Positions 9,198-18,396 are shown, counted from the stretch's first letter. The stretch is 64,000 nt of DNA from Acholeplasma sp. CAG:878 (GCA_000432255.1 HF989926.1:1-64000); one strand, 5' to 3'. A program made the numbers and translations. The notes: generated by a model not told the origin, from the sequence alone.

Positions 9198-10444
9198 TTT
9201 CTAGCTTCTAGATAATATCTTTTATCATAACTATGACCCATAGAGAATGTTTTTCTAGGTAACGCACCATCTAAAATAACGGTTTTGAATAATTCTTCTT
9301 TTTTCATAGGTTTGAATATGAATCCAACATTACCTTCACGTGCTAATTCTTTAGTTACATCATCTCCATGGATGTAATCAATTTTGCCATTATTGTTTTT
9401 TAAGTATTCATCTAGGAAAATTTGAATTGAACCAACAGCAATATTTGATTTTGGATTTTTAATATACCATACTTCATCTAAATCTTTAGTTACAATTTCA
9501 AACTCTTCTCCATTTCCATCAGTAGAAATTTCATAAAATTCTTTTAGTTTATTAATTAAATCATTTGAATCTACATTAAATACAACTCTATTAATTGCTT
9601 CAAACTCTAAAGCACTACTATGTAGATTAACTAATTCAACTAATGCATATCTACTAGGATGATTTAAATATTCTTCTTCACTTAAAGTTTCTTTTAATTT
9701 TTCGTAGCAAGCTTTAGCTGTTGCAAGCGAGTGATTACCATCGCCCATAGCAAATAATAAAACGCCTTTATTTTTAACATTATATTTCTTTTCAAAGTAA
9801 TCTTTATTTGCTAATGCTTCTAATTTAGTATTAACTTCATTTATAACATTATTACTTAATTTATATCCTTTTATGTGGCCACCATTTTGCATTAAATCAA
9901 AATCGTATACTACATCCTCTTCATTTACCTCGTTTTTAAGATTTTCAATAATATCTTTCTTTTCATCATCGATTAAAATCATAATATGAGGAAGTTCAAG
10001 TAGAGCATTTTCCCTTACTTTAACGCGAGGCGGTATACGCTCAATTACTGTTTTTTCAGTAGCTCTAATTGGTGTTTGAGAACCAACCTCATAAGAGTAG
10101 GCCTCCAAGTCAACAATTCCCATTAATCCTTCTCGTACTTTGCCATCACTTTGTGTTCTTTCAAGGTAAATCATTGAATCAGGGTATTCAACAAATAAGT
10201 CATCATTTAAGACTTTTTCCATGTTTTTGTTAATGTTTTTAATTCTTTCATTAACATCATTATCTTCAAGATAAATTTCTGGTAAAGTAAGATTTAAAGT
10301 AGAAGGATTATCTCCAACAATTTCACTAACTTCTTCCCAGTATTTTGGTTCGCTTGTATATTGGTCACAAGCAACCACACTCCATTTTGTCATATCGACA
10401 TTTTTAGGAATTAAAATATTATCTGCTTTAAAAGGTACCATCAT
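9188..10444 (-). CDS. DUF1015 family protein
   Basis: 418 residues, the usual length for DUF1015. Landmarks are the opening VPFKADNILIPKNVD, the WSVVACDQYTSEPKYWEEV block, a central FAMGDGNHSLATAKACYEKL and the C-terminal FKPMKKEELF. It is widespread in Firmicutes and archaea as a soluble protein. The DGNHS segment resembles the nucleotide-contacting motif of ParB-like folds, which I note only as a hint; no activity is established. The start at 10444 is preferred because the first in-frame ATG overlaps the GGAG site. Confidence 0.85.
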   Translation of the reverse strand: MMVPFKADNILIPKNVDMTKWSVVACDQYTSEPKYWEEVSEIVGDNPSTLNLTLPEIYLEDNDVNERIKNINKNMEKVLNDDLFVEYPDSMIYLERTQSDGKVREGLMGIVDLEAYSYEVGSQTPIRATEKTVIERIPPRVKVRENALLELPHIMILIDDEKKDIIENLKNEVNEEDVVYDFDLMQNGGHIKGYKLSNNVINEVNTKLEALANKDYFEKKYNVKNKGVLLFAMGDGNHSLATAKACYEKLKETLSEEEYLNHPSRYALVELVNLHSSALEFEAINRVVFNVDSNDLINKLKEFYEISTDGNGEEFEIVTKDLDEVWYIKNPKSNIAVGSIQIFLDEYLKNNNGKIDYIHGDDVTKELAREGNVGFIFKPMKKEELFKTVILDGALPRKTFSMGHSYDKRYYLEARKIK

Positions 10445-10479
10445 TATCATCTCCTATATTGATTATAACATAAAAAACA

Positions 10480-10505
10480 AAAAATCAAGCTATAAAACTT
10501 GATTA
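10480..10505 (-). terminator. terminator of the metallophosphoesterase/CPBP operon
   Basis: Arms AATCAAG and CTTGATT around an eight-base loop, beginning at the stop codon and followed on the minus strand by a U-rich tract. Confidence 0.75.
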
Positions 10506-11336
10506 TTTATTTGATAAACGATAAAAATTAAACGATGGATGTTCAAATAATCTTAAACGCATCAAAGATGTTCCAATACCACTAGAAACATATAATGGTT
10601 TTCCTGAAATATTGTAATATTCGTTATGATATTTTTTAGAACCAACAGGAGTAATTATACTTCCTATTAATGGTAATCTTACCTGCCCACCATGCGAGTG
10701 TCCAGCTAATATTAAATCATAATTATTTAAATCAATATTATCAACATAATCAGGTTCATGCATTAACAAAATAGAATATATAGGCATTTGGTTACAAGTT
10801 TCTATATAATCATTAAAACTTTTAACTTTATCCTTTATATTATCATTAACTAAATTACTACTAATTCCTGAAATGATAATTGGTACATTAGAATTGTTAT
10901 AAATTAACTTATAAGTATCATTTAAATTAGTAAATCCAATTTTGTCAATAATTTCATTATAAATTTCAAGATTATCATGATTACCACTAATTATATACTT
11001 ACCCAAATTAGCTTTTAAATCCTTTAAAATTTCTAAATCATTAATATCGTATTCCCATTCGTCAGTTAATAAGTCACCAGTAATTACAATTATGTCTGGT
11101 TTTGTTAAATTAACTTTTTTAACTATATTTTCTAAATCTTTTTTACTAACACTTGAACCAAAATGAATATCTGATAAATGAGCAATTTTTAATCCATAAT
11201 ATTCATCAGTAATTTTAGAATTAACGATTTTATACTCTTTAACTTTTAAACCTTTAGTTCCTATTAATCTTGCATATATTAATGTAGAAGAAAAAACTAC
11301 TATAAATATTATTAAAACAACTAACCACTTTTTCAT
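10503..11336 (-). CDS. membrane-anchored metallophosphoesterase (YkuE/YaeI-like)
   Basis: 277 residues. An N-terminal transmembrane anchor (about 4-24) precedes a calcineurin-like phosphoesterase domain. The five metal-binding blocks are present in order: SDIHFG, GDLLTD, GNHDN, MHEP and GHSHGGQ. B. subtilis YkuE, of the same type, is a cell-wall-associated metal-dependent phosphodiesterase, and E. coli relatives act on lipid precursors; the substrate here is unknown. It is the second gene of an operon, starting three bases after the CPBP protease gene. Confidence 0.88.
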   Translation of the reverse strand: MKKWLVVLIIFIVVFSSTLIYARLIGTKGLKVKEYKIVNSKITDEYYGLKIAHLSDIHFGSSVSKKDLENIVKKVNLTKPDIIVITGDLLTDEWEYDINDLEILKDLKANLGKYIISGNHDNLEIYNEIIDKIGFTNLNDTYKLIYNNSNVPIIISGISSNLVNDNIKDKVKSFNDYIETCNQMPIYSILLMHEPDYVDNIDLNNYDLILAGHSHGGQVRLPLIGSIITPVGSKKYHNEYYNISGKPLYVSSGIGTSLMRLRLFEHPSFNFYRLSNK

Positions 11337-11339
11337 AAA

Positions 11340-12029
11340 TCACCTTAAAAATAATAATATTACTTGAACTGCCATCATAAGTCCATTGTGCATAAAGTGT
11401 AAAGACATTGGAACAAATATATTGTTAGATTTCTTTAATGTATAAGCAAAGACTAATCCTGGAATAGAATAAGGAATAATATACAACCAATCAGCAAGGC
11501 AAGTATAAGAGCCAATAATATGCATTGCTCCAAAACTAATACCAGATAATATTATAAAAATAATATCATTTTTAAATATACATCTAAAACTTAATCTAAA
11601 CACTAACTCTTCAATAATAGGAGCTAAAACAACTGATGAAATTATTATATAAATAGGAGCAACTTTAAATAATTCATTAATTGCTTGTTGATTTGTAGCC
11701 TGTGAATTAGGGTAAATATTTATTATAATTATATTGGCTATAATCATTAAAGCTACTGCAAAAGCCCAATATTCAGTATATTTTTTTATATAAGGTTTAA
11801 AATTATTTTTATAATCTTTAAAATCATTTATAATTTGATTTTTATAAATAATTAATACAATAGCAATTAAAATAACTTCAATTGATATATTACATATAAC
11901 TTTACCAGTTAAGTTGAAATTACTATATCCGATTAAATTTAATAAGTAACTACTACATGTATAATATAAAAAATAAAGTACTAAAACCAAAATACCTTTT
12001 GATAAACTTTTAATTTCTTCTTTTCTCAT
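11340..12029 (-). CDS. CPBP-family intramembrane metalloprotease (Abi/CAAX-like)
   Basis: 229 residues with about six to seven hydrophobic helices. The family's catalytic motifs are present: EELVFRLSFR (EExxxR), FGAMH and HFMHNG (HxxxN). Relatives are Rce1-like glutamic/metallo intramembrane proteases, some involved in bacteriocin self-immunity or surface-protein processing. ATG 12029 has the GTGAGGTG site just upstream; a GTG six bases earlier overlaps it. It heads a two-gene operon with the phosphoesterase. Confidence 0.85.
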   Translation of the reverse strand: MRKEEIKSLSKGILVLVLYFLYYTCSSYLLNLIGYSNFNLTGKVICNISIEVILIAIVLIIYKNQIINDFKDYKNNFKPYIKKYTEYWAFAVALMIIANIIIINIYPNSQATNQQAINELFKVAPIYIIISSVVLAPIIEELVFRLSFRCIFKNDIIFIILSGISFGAMHIIGSYTCLADWLYIIPYSIPGLVFAYTLKKSNNIFVPMSLHFMHNGLMMAVQVILLFLR

Positions 12030-12085
12030 AAACACCTCACTATAATATTATAACAAAAAAATATAAAAAAATTAATAAAATAATG

Positions 12086-12113
12086 TTTAACTTTTAAAAA
12101 AATGTGATATAAT
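12086..12113 (+). promoter_or_regulatory. promoter of the rimP-nusA-infB operon
   Basis: TTTAAC (12086-12091), 16-base spacer, TGATATAAT with TATAAT at 12108-12113. It is the only good promoter before rimP. Confidence 0.65.
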
Positions 12114-12121
12114 TATAAAGA

Positions 12122-12150
12122 CAACGAGAGTGGGCAATCCCACTCTTTAT
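12122..12150 (+). promoter_or_regulatory. 5' UTR hairpin upstream of rimP
   Basis: An exceptionally GC-rich perfect hairpin for this genome: AGAGTGGG, loop CAAT, CCCACTCT (about 12127-12146), between the promoter and the GGAGGAG site of rimP. It is followed by TTTATATTT, too weak for a strong terminator, so it may be a leader structure that tunes this operon. I see no ligand-type junction. Confidence 0.6.
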
Positions 12151-12163
12151 ATTTGGAGGAGTT

Positions 12164-12412
12164 ATGGAAGAAAAAATATTTGATTTATTAAATGGTGTAC
12201 TTAGAAATAACGGATATATATTATCAAATGTCATTTATGAACAAGAAGGAAACACTAATTTTTTAAGAATTGTCATTGATAAGGAAGGTTATATCAACAT
12301 TAATGATTGTGTTTTAGTTAACGAATTAATCAATCCAATTTTGGATGAAGCAGACTTAATTGAAGAAAGTTATATTTTGGATGTTTGTTCAAAAGAGAAA
12401 GGAAGTGAATAA
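12164..12412 (+). CDS. rimP: ribosome maturation factor RimP, N-terminal domain only
   Basis: 82 residues. The sequence fits the RimP N-terminal domain: Gly near residue 17, LRIVIDKEG (the LRVYID motif), the DDC-like block NINDCVLVNELINP, and the LEVSSPG-like block here reading YILDVCSKEKG. The protein then stops, so the C-terminal SH3-like domain (normally another 70 residues) is missing. Position directly before nusA, as in other Bacilli, supports the identity. Whether the single domain still helps 30S assembly is unknown. It starts seven bases after a GGAGGAG site. Confidence 0.75.
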   Translation: MEEKIFDLLNGVLRNNGYILSNVIYEQEGNTNFLRIVIDKEGYININDCVLVNELINPILDEADLIEESYILDVCSKEKGSE

Positions 12413-12413
12413 A

Positions 12414-13565
12414 ATGGATATTAAAGAATTTAAAAAAGCCCTAGAAGTTTTAAACAAAGAAAAAGGTATTTCTGAAGATTATATTTATGAAGCACTAGAG
12501 TTAGCCTTAACAAGTGCTTATAAAAAGAATTATCATTCGCTTTCTAATGTTAGAGTTGAAATCAATAAAGAAAAAGGAGAAATTCATGTTTATTCATTTA
12601 AAACAGTTGTTTTAGATAAAGAAAATGAAAGTGACCATCCAATAATGATTGAAGTAGAAGATGATGAAAACGAAGGTCAAACAATTGAAGAAGAAAAACC
12701 ATATATTTTTGATGAAAGAATTCATATTACTTTAGAAGATGCTAGAAAAATTGTTCCAGAAATTAAACTAGGTGAAACTATTGAGGAAGAGGTTACTCCA
12801 AGAGATTTTGGAAGAGTTGCTGCTGCTACGGCTAAACAAGTAGTTATTCAAAAAATAAGAGAAGCAGAAAGAAATATGATAAGTGAAGAATTTGGTGATA
12901 AACAAGATGAAATGGTAACAGGATTAGTTGCCATGGAAGATGTCAGAAACTATTATATTGATTTAGGAAAAACACAAGGAATATTACCAAAAACAGAAAT
13001 CATTCCAGGAGAAACTATTAAAATGGGTTCGAATATTAAAGTGTATATTACTAAAGTTGAAAATAATAGTAAAGGACCACTTATTTTATTAAGTAGAAGT
13101 CATTATGGTTTTGTAAAAAGATTATTTGAATTAGAAATTCCAGAAATAAACGAAGGAATCATATTTGTATATAGTGTTGCTAGAGAAGCAGGTGTTAGAA
13201 GTAAAATAGCAGTTTACTCTGAAAATAAAAATGTTGATGCAATTGGAGCATGCATAGGAGAAAAAGGAACTAGAATTGGAAATATTTTAAAAGAACTAGG
13301 TCCAGAAAAAATAGATATTGTTTTATATGTAGATGATAAAGCGAAATTTATTGAAAATGCCTTAGCTCCCGCTAAAAATCTTCATGTAATAATTACTGAT
13401 GAAGCTAAAAATGAAGCTTTAGTAGTTGTAGACGATGATAATTTATCTCTTGCTATTGGAAGAAAAGGATTAAATGTTAAACTAGCGTCACGTTTGACTA
13501 AATTTAAAATAGACATTAAAACAACGAGTGAAGCAAGTAAAATTGGTATTAACTTTGTTGATTAG
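12414..13565 (+). CDS. nusA: transcription termination/antitermination factor NusA
   Basis: 383 residues: the N-terminal RNA-polymerase-binding domain (1-135, with an internal acidic insertion of about 25 residues around 75-100), S1 domain (about 150-215), and KH1 and KH2 domains (about 220-370; GACIGEKGTRIGNI and LAIGRKGLNVKLASRL are the GxxG loops). It lacks the C-terminal acidic repeats of E. coli, as is normal for Firmicutes. It pauses RNA polymerase and joins antitermination complexes. ATG 12414 follows GGAAGTG and sits one base after the rimP stop. Confidence 0.97.
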   Translation: MDIKEFKKALEVLNKEKGISEDYIYEALELALTSAYKKNYHSLSNVRVEINKEKGEIHVYSFKTVVLDKENESDHPIMIEVEDDENEGQTIEEEKPYIFDERIHITLEDARKIVPEIKLGETIEEEVTPRDFGRVAAATAKQVVIQKIREAERNMISEEFGDKQDEMVTGLVAMEDVRNYYIDLGKTQGILPKTEIIPGETIKMGSNIKVYITKVENNSKGPLILLSRSHYGFVKRLFELEIPEINEGIIFVYSVAREAGVRSKIAVYSENKNVDAIGACIGEKGTRIGNILKELGPEKIDIVLYVDDKAKFIENALAPAKNLHVIITDEAKNEALVVVDDDNLSLAIGRKGLNVKLASRLTKFKIDIKTTSEASKIGINFVD

Positions 13566-13573
13566 GAGAATTT

Positions 13574-13834
13574 ATGAAAAATAAAAAAGTACCAATGAGA
13601 ACTTGTGTTGTAACTAAAGAAAAATTTCCAAAAAGTGAACTAGTTAGAGTTTTAAGAACTCCTGAAGGAAATGTTATATTAGATTTAACCTTAAAAGCTA
13701 ATGGTAGAGGAGCTTATCTAAAAAAAGATAAGGATGTTATAAATAAAGCAAAAAAAACAAAAATCTTGAATAAGATGTTAGAGACAGATATAAAAGACGA
13801 TATATATGAAGAGTTATTACAATTATTAAAATAG
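13574..13834 (+). CDS. rnpM: YlxR/RnpM RNA-binding protein
   Basis: 86 residues of the YlxR (DUF448) family: PMRTCVVTKEKFPKSEL at the start and the GRGAYLKKD motif in the middle. B. subtilis RnpM (formerly YlxR) binds RNase P RNA and modulates its activity. It is flanked by nusA (8 bases upstream) and infB (12 bases downstream). The L7Ae-like ylxQ gene that often sits here is absent. Confidence 0.92.
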   Translation: MKNKKVPMRTCVVTKEKFPKSELVRVLRTPEGNVILDLTLKANGRGAYLKKDKDVINKAKKTKILNKMLETDIKDDIYEELLQLLK

Positions 13835-13846
13835 GAGGTGTTTAAT

Positions 13847-15928
13847 ATGATGAGTGTATTAGAATATGCCCAAGATATAAACAAGACCGTAAGTGAAGTA
13901 CTTAAAAAATGTGAAGAATTAGATATTAAAGTTAATAATGAAGATGACCTATTATCTGATGAAGACATTACAATTTTAGATAACGCTGATTTTAGTGATA
14001 TGGATGAAATTGTTGATGAAATAATTGAAACTAAAAACATTAAAATAGATGAAGGTGTTTCTAAACAAAAATTAAAAAAGAAAAGTGAAAAACAAACACA
14101 GCAAAATAGTAAAAAAGATTTTGCAATCAAGAAAAAAGAAATGTATAAAAACAAAGAAAAACTAATGAGTAATGCAAGTGTTAGTGAAAAAGTTGTTTTA
14201 TACAAAGAAAATATGACAGTTGGAGAACTTGCAAAAGAATTAAATGTAACAAGTGGTGAATTAGTAAAAAAACTATTTAATTTAGGTGTTATGGCAACTA
14301 TTAATATGCCAATATCATTTGAAAATGCTGAAATATTAGTAATTGATTATGATAAAGAACTTAAAAAAGATAGTACTTTAGATGTTACAAATTTTGAAGA
14401 ATTTGAAATTGTTGATGATGAAAAAGATTTAGTTACAAGACCAGCAGTTGTAACAATCATGGGACATGTTGACCATGGTAAAACGACTTTACTTGATACA
14501 ATTAGAAAAACAAATGTAGCAGGAGGAGAAGCTGGTGGAATAACACAAGCTATTAGTGCATATCAAGTTAAAGTAAAAGACAAATATATAACATTTATTG
14601 ATACTCCAGGACATGCAGCATTTACTGAAATGCGTGCTAGAGGAGCAAGCATAACTGATATCATAATTATAATCGTTGCTGCTGATGATGGTGTTATGCC
14701 ACAAACAATCGAAGTAATAGACCATGCAAAAGCTGCTAATGTACCAATTATTGTAGCTATTAATAAAATCGATAAACCAGATGCAAATAAGGAAAGAGTT
14801 CTAACTCAGTTAGCCGAACACGGATTAACTCCAGAAAGTTGGGGCGGAGATACACTAGTAAGTTATATTTCTGCCAAAGAAGGAACGGGCATAGAAGACT
14901 TATTAGATAATATTTTATTAATTGCAGAAATGGAAGATTATAAAGCAAATCCAAATAGATATGCTGTTGGAACTGTAGTAGAATCAAGACTAGATAAACA
15001 CTTAGGTCCAATTGTAACCGTTTTAATTCAAAATGGAACATTAAGGTTAGGAGACCCAATAGTAGTAGGAACAGCTTATGGAAAAGTAAGAACACTTAAA
15101 AATGATAAAGGAGAAGATATAACCGAAGCTACACTATCACAACCAGTAGAAATTACAGGAATTAATGAAGTTCCAGAAGCAGGAGATAGATTTATGGCTT
15201 TTGAAACAGAAAAACAAGCAAGAAGTATTGGTGAAGAAAGAAAAATCCAAGCTAAAAATAAAGAAAACAGCAATAAAGCAGCAGTAACTTTAGATGATTT
15301 GTTTGCCAAAATTCAAGATGGCGCTAAAGAAATAAAAGTAATTATTAAAGCAGATGTAAACGGAAGTTGTGAAGCAGTTAAAAACTCTTTAGAAAAAATC
15401 GAAGTTGAAGGCGTAAAAGTTAAAGTTATTAGAAGTAGTGTAGGCGCAATTAAAGAAAGTGATATCGTTTTAGGTAAAGCAAGTGATGCTATTATAATTG
15501 GTTTTAATGTAAGACCAAGTAATTCTATTAGAGATTATGCTAAAGAACAAGGCGTTGAAATAAGACTTTACGATATAATTTACAAAGCAGTAGAAGAAAT
15601 GGAAGCTGCTATGAAGGGTATGTTAGACCCAGTTTATGAAGAAAAAATAACAGGAACTGCTGAAATTAGAAAATTATTTAAGTTTTCTAAAGTTGGAACA
15701 ATTGCAGGTTCATATGTAACAGATGGAGTTATTAAAAGAGATTCTAATGTAAGAGTAATTAGAGATGGCGTTACAATATATGATGGAAAAATAAATTCAA
15801 TTCAAAGAGAAAAAGACACTGTTAAAGAAGTTAAAAAAGGTTTAGAATGTGGTATTACAATTGAAAATTACAATGACCTTAAAGAAGGCGATGTCTTTGA
15901 AGCATATGAAATGATTGAAGTTAAATAA
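13847..15928 (+). CDS. infB: translation initiation factor IF-2
   Basis: 693 residues. A short N-terminal IF2N region and a Lys-rich linker (to about 175) precede the GTPase domain with all five G motifs: GHVDHGKTT, GGITQAI, DTPGHAAF, NKID and SAKEG. Domains II, III and C2 (fMet-tRNA binding, last 100 residues) follow. It brings initiator tRNA to the 30S subunit and promotes subunit joining. ATG 13847 is six bases from a perfect AGGAGGTG; a GTG at 13838 lies inside that site. Confidence 0.98.
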   Translation: MMSVLEYAQDINKTVSEVLKKCEELDIKVNNEDDLLSDEDITILDNADFSDMDEIVDEIIETKNIKIDEGVSKQKLKKKSEKQTQQNSKKDFAIKKKEMYKNKEKLMSNASVSEKVVLYKENMTVGELAKELNVTSGELVKKLFNLGVMATINMPISFENAEILVIDYDKELKKDSTLDVTNFEEFEIVDDEKDLVTRPAVVTIMGHVDHGKTTLLDTIRKTNVAGGEAGGITQAISAYQVKVKDKYITFIDTPGHAAFTEMRARGASITDIIIIIVAADDGVMPQTIEVIDHAKAANVPIIVAINKIDKPDANKERVLTQLAEHGLTPESWGGDTLVSYISAKEGTGIEDLLDNILLIAEMEDYKANPNRYAVGTVVESRLDKHLGPIVTVLIQNGTLRLGDPIVVGTAYGKVRTLKNDKGEDITEATLSQPVEITGINEVPEAGDRFMAFETEKQARSIGEERKIQAKNKENSNKAAVTLDDLFAKIQDGAKEIKVIIKADVNGSCEAVKNSLEKIEVEGVKVKVIRSSVGAIKESDIVLGKASDAIIIGFNVRPSNSIRDYAKEQGVEIRLYDIIYKAVEEMEAAMKGMLDPVYEEKITGTAEIRKLFKFSKVGTIAGSYVTDGVIKRDSNVRVIRDGVTIYDGKINSIQREKDTVKEVKKGLECGITIENYNDLKEGDVFEAYEMIEVK

Positions 15929-15952
15929 GAGTAGTTGTACTCTTATTTTTGA
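15924..15952 (+). terminator. terminator after infB
   Basis: Arms AATAAGAGTA and TACTCTTATT with a GTTG loop, followed by TTTTG. It overlaps the infB stop and ends the operon before rbfA. Confidence 0.85.
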
Positions 15953-15984
15953 TTTTATTGATATTTTATAATAAATTACAGTTA

Positions 15985-16046
15985 CTTTAAAGCTAAAATG
16001 TAAATCAAAATATAGCCAAAATTAAAACCAAAACACAGCCAAAATG
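15985..16046 (+). repeat. short tandem degenerate repeats after infB
   Basis: Three related units of about 20 bases, each with AGCCAAAA- or AGCTAAAATGTAAA-type sequence (for example AGCCAAAATT and AGCCAAAATGTAAA). They mark the left side of the segment inserted between infB and rbfA; no function is seen. Confidence 0.4.
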
Positions 16047-16056
16047 TAAAATTATA

Positions 16057-16085
16057 TTAACAAAATACAAAATATGTAGTATAAT
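16057..16085 (+). promoter_or_regulatory. promoter of the DUF4143 ATPase
   Basis: TTAACA (16057-16062), exactly 17 bases, TATAAT (16080-16085). GGGAGGAG follows seven bases later. Confidence 0.75.
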
Positions 16086-16105
16086 AAATTATGGGAGGAG
16101 ATACA

Positions 16106-17368
16106 ATGGAAAAATACATACCTAGAATTGTAGATAGTTTACTAAAAAATAAACTTGAATATATAGGAGCAGTTTTGATTGAGGGATGTAAATGGTGTGG
16201 AAAAACAACAACAGCAAGGCAATTTGCAAAAAGTTACATTGAATTTCAAGATCCAGATAAAAAAATACAATACGATAAAATTAATCAAACCAAACCATCA
16301 TTATTTTTAGAAGGGGAAAAACCAAGACTATTTGACGAATGGCAAATGTATCCAGTTATTTGGGATTCTATTAGAATGAATGTCGACCATACAAGATTAA
16401 AAGGACAATATATTTTAACAGGCTCGGCAAGACCAAAAGAGGATAGCGTTATGCACACAGGGACAGGCAGAATAACAAAACTATTAATGAGGCCAATGTC
16501 ATTATATGAATCTGGAGAATCTAATGGTTGTGTTTCTTTAAGCGATATAATAAACGGCAATGATATAGAGGGTGTATCTACTTTAGAGTTCGAAGATTTA
16601 ATTGATGTTATGATGAGAGGCGGTTGGCCAGAATCATTAAATATTAAAGGAAACAATAAATATGAAATTTCTAAAGATTATATTAAAAGTCTATTAAGTG
16701 AAGAAGTGAAAGTAGTTGATGGAATCGAAAGAAATCAACAAAAAATGAGTGCAGTTTTAAAAAGTATTTCAAGAAATGTATCGACAAGTGTAAGTAAAGC
16801 AACAATTTTAGAAGATGTTAAATCTCATTTTATTAATGAAATATCAAGACCAACACTAGATGATTATTTAAATACTTTGGAAAAGTTATATATATTAGAA
16901 TATGTTCCTGCTACTAATTTAAACTTAAGGTCAAAAACACCTTTAAGAATTTCACCTAAATTAGAATTGGTTGATCCATCACTTGTAGTTGCAACGTTGA
17001 ATTTAAATAAAGAAGATCTAATAAAAGATTTAAATTTTACAGGATTTATATTTGAAAACATGTGTATAAGAGATTTAAAAATATACGCAGATGCAATAGA
17101 TTCAAGATTATCTTACTATAGAGATAAAAATGATTTTGAGATAGATTGTATTTTAGAAACTTCAAGTGGAAAGTGGGGAGCTATCGAAATCAAACTAGGT
17201 GCTGGAGAAATTCCAAGTGCCGTTTCAAATCTAACTAAATTTAAGGAAAAAGTAAATACTGCTCAATATGGAGAACCATCATTTTTAATGGTATTAACAG
17301 GTGCAAATTATTCATACAAAAGAGAAGATGGAATATATGTTGTATCAATTGGAAATTTAAAAAATTAG
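16106..17368 (+). CDS. AAA-type ATPase with DUF4143 C-terminal domain
   Basis: 420 residues. Walker A is GCKWCGKTTTAR, Walker B is LFDEWQ, and a sensor-like LTGSARP follows. The C-terminal DUF4143 domain has a PD-(D/E)XK-like core, visible as DFEIDCILE and WGAIEIKLG. The family is common in bacteria and archaea, often horizontally moved, with no firmly assigned function. It has its own promoter and terminator and interrupts the usual infB-rbfA order, so it is probably acquired. ATG 16106 is used because the earlier ATG at 16091 is part of the binding-site region. Confidence 0.88.
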   Translation: MEKYIPRIVDSLLKNKLEYIGAVLIEGCKWCGKTTTARQFAKSYIEFQDPDKKIQYDKINQTKPSLFLEGEKPRLFDEWQMYPVIWDSIRMNVDHTRLKGQYILTGSARPKEDSVMHTGTGRITKLLMRPMSLYESGESNGCVSLSDIINGNDIEGVSTLEFEDLIDVMMRGGWPESLNIKGNNKYEISKDYIKSLLSEEVKVVDGIERNQQKMSAVLKSISRNVSTSVSKATILEDVKSHFINEISRPTLDDYLNTLEKLYILEYVPATNLNLRSKTPLRISPKLELVDPSLVVATLNLNKEDLIKDLNFTGFIFENMCIRDLKIYADAIDSRLSYYRDKNDFEIDCILETSSGKWGAIEIKLGAGEIPSAVSNLTKFKEKVNTAQYGEPSFLMVLTGANYSYKREDGIYVVSIGNLKN

Positions 17369-17382
17369 TGTATATTTTTATG

Positions 17383-17408
17383 AAAAGACTTAATAATTAA
17401 GTTTTTTT
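17383..17408 (+). terminator. terminator after the DUF4143 ATPase
   Basis: Arms AAAAGACTTAA and TTAAGTTTTTT with a three-base loop and one G-U pair, continuing into a T-run. Confidence 0.75.
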
Positions 17409-17423
17409 CTTCCTAAAAATTAG

Positions 17424-17452
17424 TTGACATTCAATAAAATAATAGTGTATTA
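17424..17452 (+). promoter_or_regulatory. possible promoter of the mscS-like gene
   Basis: A consensus TTGACA at 17424-17429, but the -10 is weak (TGTATT at 17446-17451). AGGAGGT follows before the ATG. Confidence 0.4.
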
Positions 17453-17472
17453 CCCGATAAAGGAGGTGAATT

Positions 17473-18347
17473 ATGAATAAAATATTTGAATTGTGTAAAA
17501 ATTTATCAAAACTAACTCATATTGATAATGTTTATATAATAGTAATAACCGAAATCATTATTTCGTATTTGTTTATAAGAATAATAAGATTTATAATAAC
17601 AAAAATTGGTGCTAGTTTAATTAAAGATTCAAGAAAAAAGTATTTATATCATAAAAAAATAAATGTTTTCTCAAGTTTAATTTTTGTAATTATTGTATTT
17701 TTAATAATAAACCCTTATATTAAAAATATAATTACTATTATTTCTTTTGTATCTGCAGCTTTAACACTTGCCTTAAGAGAAGTTATTACCAATTGGTTTG
17801 CAGGAATATATATAAAAATAAAAAAACCATTTAGGTTAGAAGATAGAATTGAAGTTGACATAAAAAAGGTGATGTCATTAATATAAGCAATTTAAGTTTT
17901 GAAATGCTTGAAGTAGGAGAGAGAGTATATGGTGAACAAAGCACAGGTATTATTGTTCATTTACCTAATTCTTTTGTGTTCTCTAAACCAATCAAAAACT
18001 ATAATAAAGCATTTAAATACATATGGAATGAAATTCTAGTAAAAGTACCAATAGATTGTGATATAGAAAAAACAAAGGAAAAATTGTATGAAATTATAAA
18101 TAAAAATGAAATCGTTAAAAGAATTCCTAAAAAAATGAGCGACCAAGTTGATGATGCGAGCCTAGAGTATAGAATTTACTACAATAAATTAAAACCTATA
18201 ATTTATACTAGAATAGTAGATAATCATATAGAACTATATATAAGATATTTAGTTCACCCTAAAAAGAATAGAAATGTTGAAAATGATGTGTGGTTAGATA
18301 TATTAAATGCTTATAAAAATAACGAAATAGAATTATATACTGAATAA
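17473..18347 (+). pseudogene. MscS-type mechanosensitive channel, frameshifted
   Basis: Two adjacent frames together give a complete small MscS homologue of about 290 residues. The first (17473-17886) has three hydrophobic helices and the pore-lining/beta-domain junction NWFAGIYIKIKKPFRLEDRI. The second (from about 17870 to 18347) continues with GDVINISNLSFEMLEV, HLPNSFVFSKPI and a C-terminal alpha/beta domain. The break is at an A6 tract (17862-17867): one extra A restores IKKGDVIN in frame. It is either a real loss, a slippery-tract variant or a sequencing error. The family releases solutes under hypo-osmotic stress. Confidence 0.85.
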
Positions 18348-18363
18348 ATTGTATAATTTTATG

Positions 18364-18396
18364 TTTACAAAGGTACTTGAAAAATACCTTTTTTTA
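18364..18396 (+). terminator. terminator after mscS-like gene
   Basis: Arms AAAGGTA and TACCTTT around a nine-base loop, followed by a T-run. The rbfA -35 element lies in the loop. Confidence 0.75.

Noticed and set aside
13714..14205. Long minus-strand open frames opposite infB and other Lys-rich genes.
   Set aside because: They are mirror frames of strongly supported genes, with hydrophobic low-complexity translations and no binding sites.
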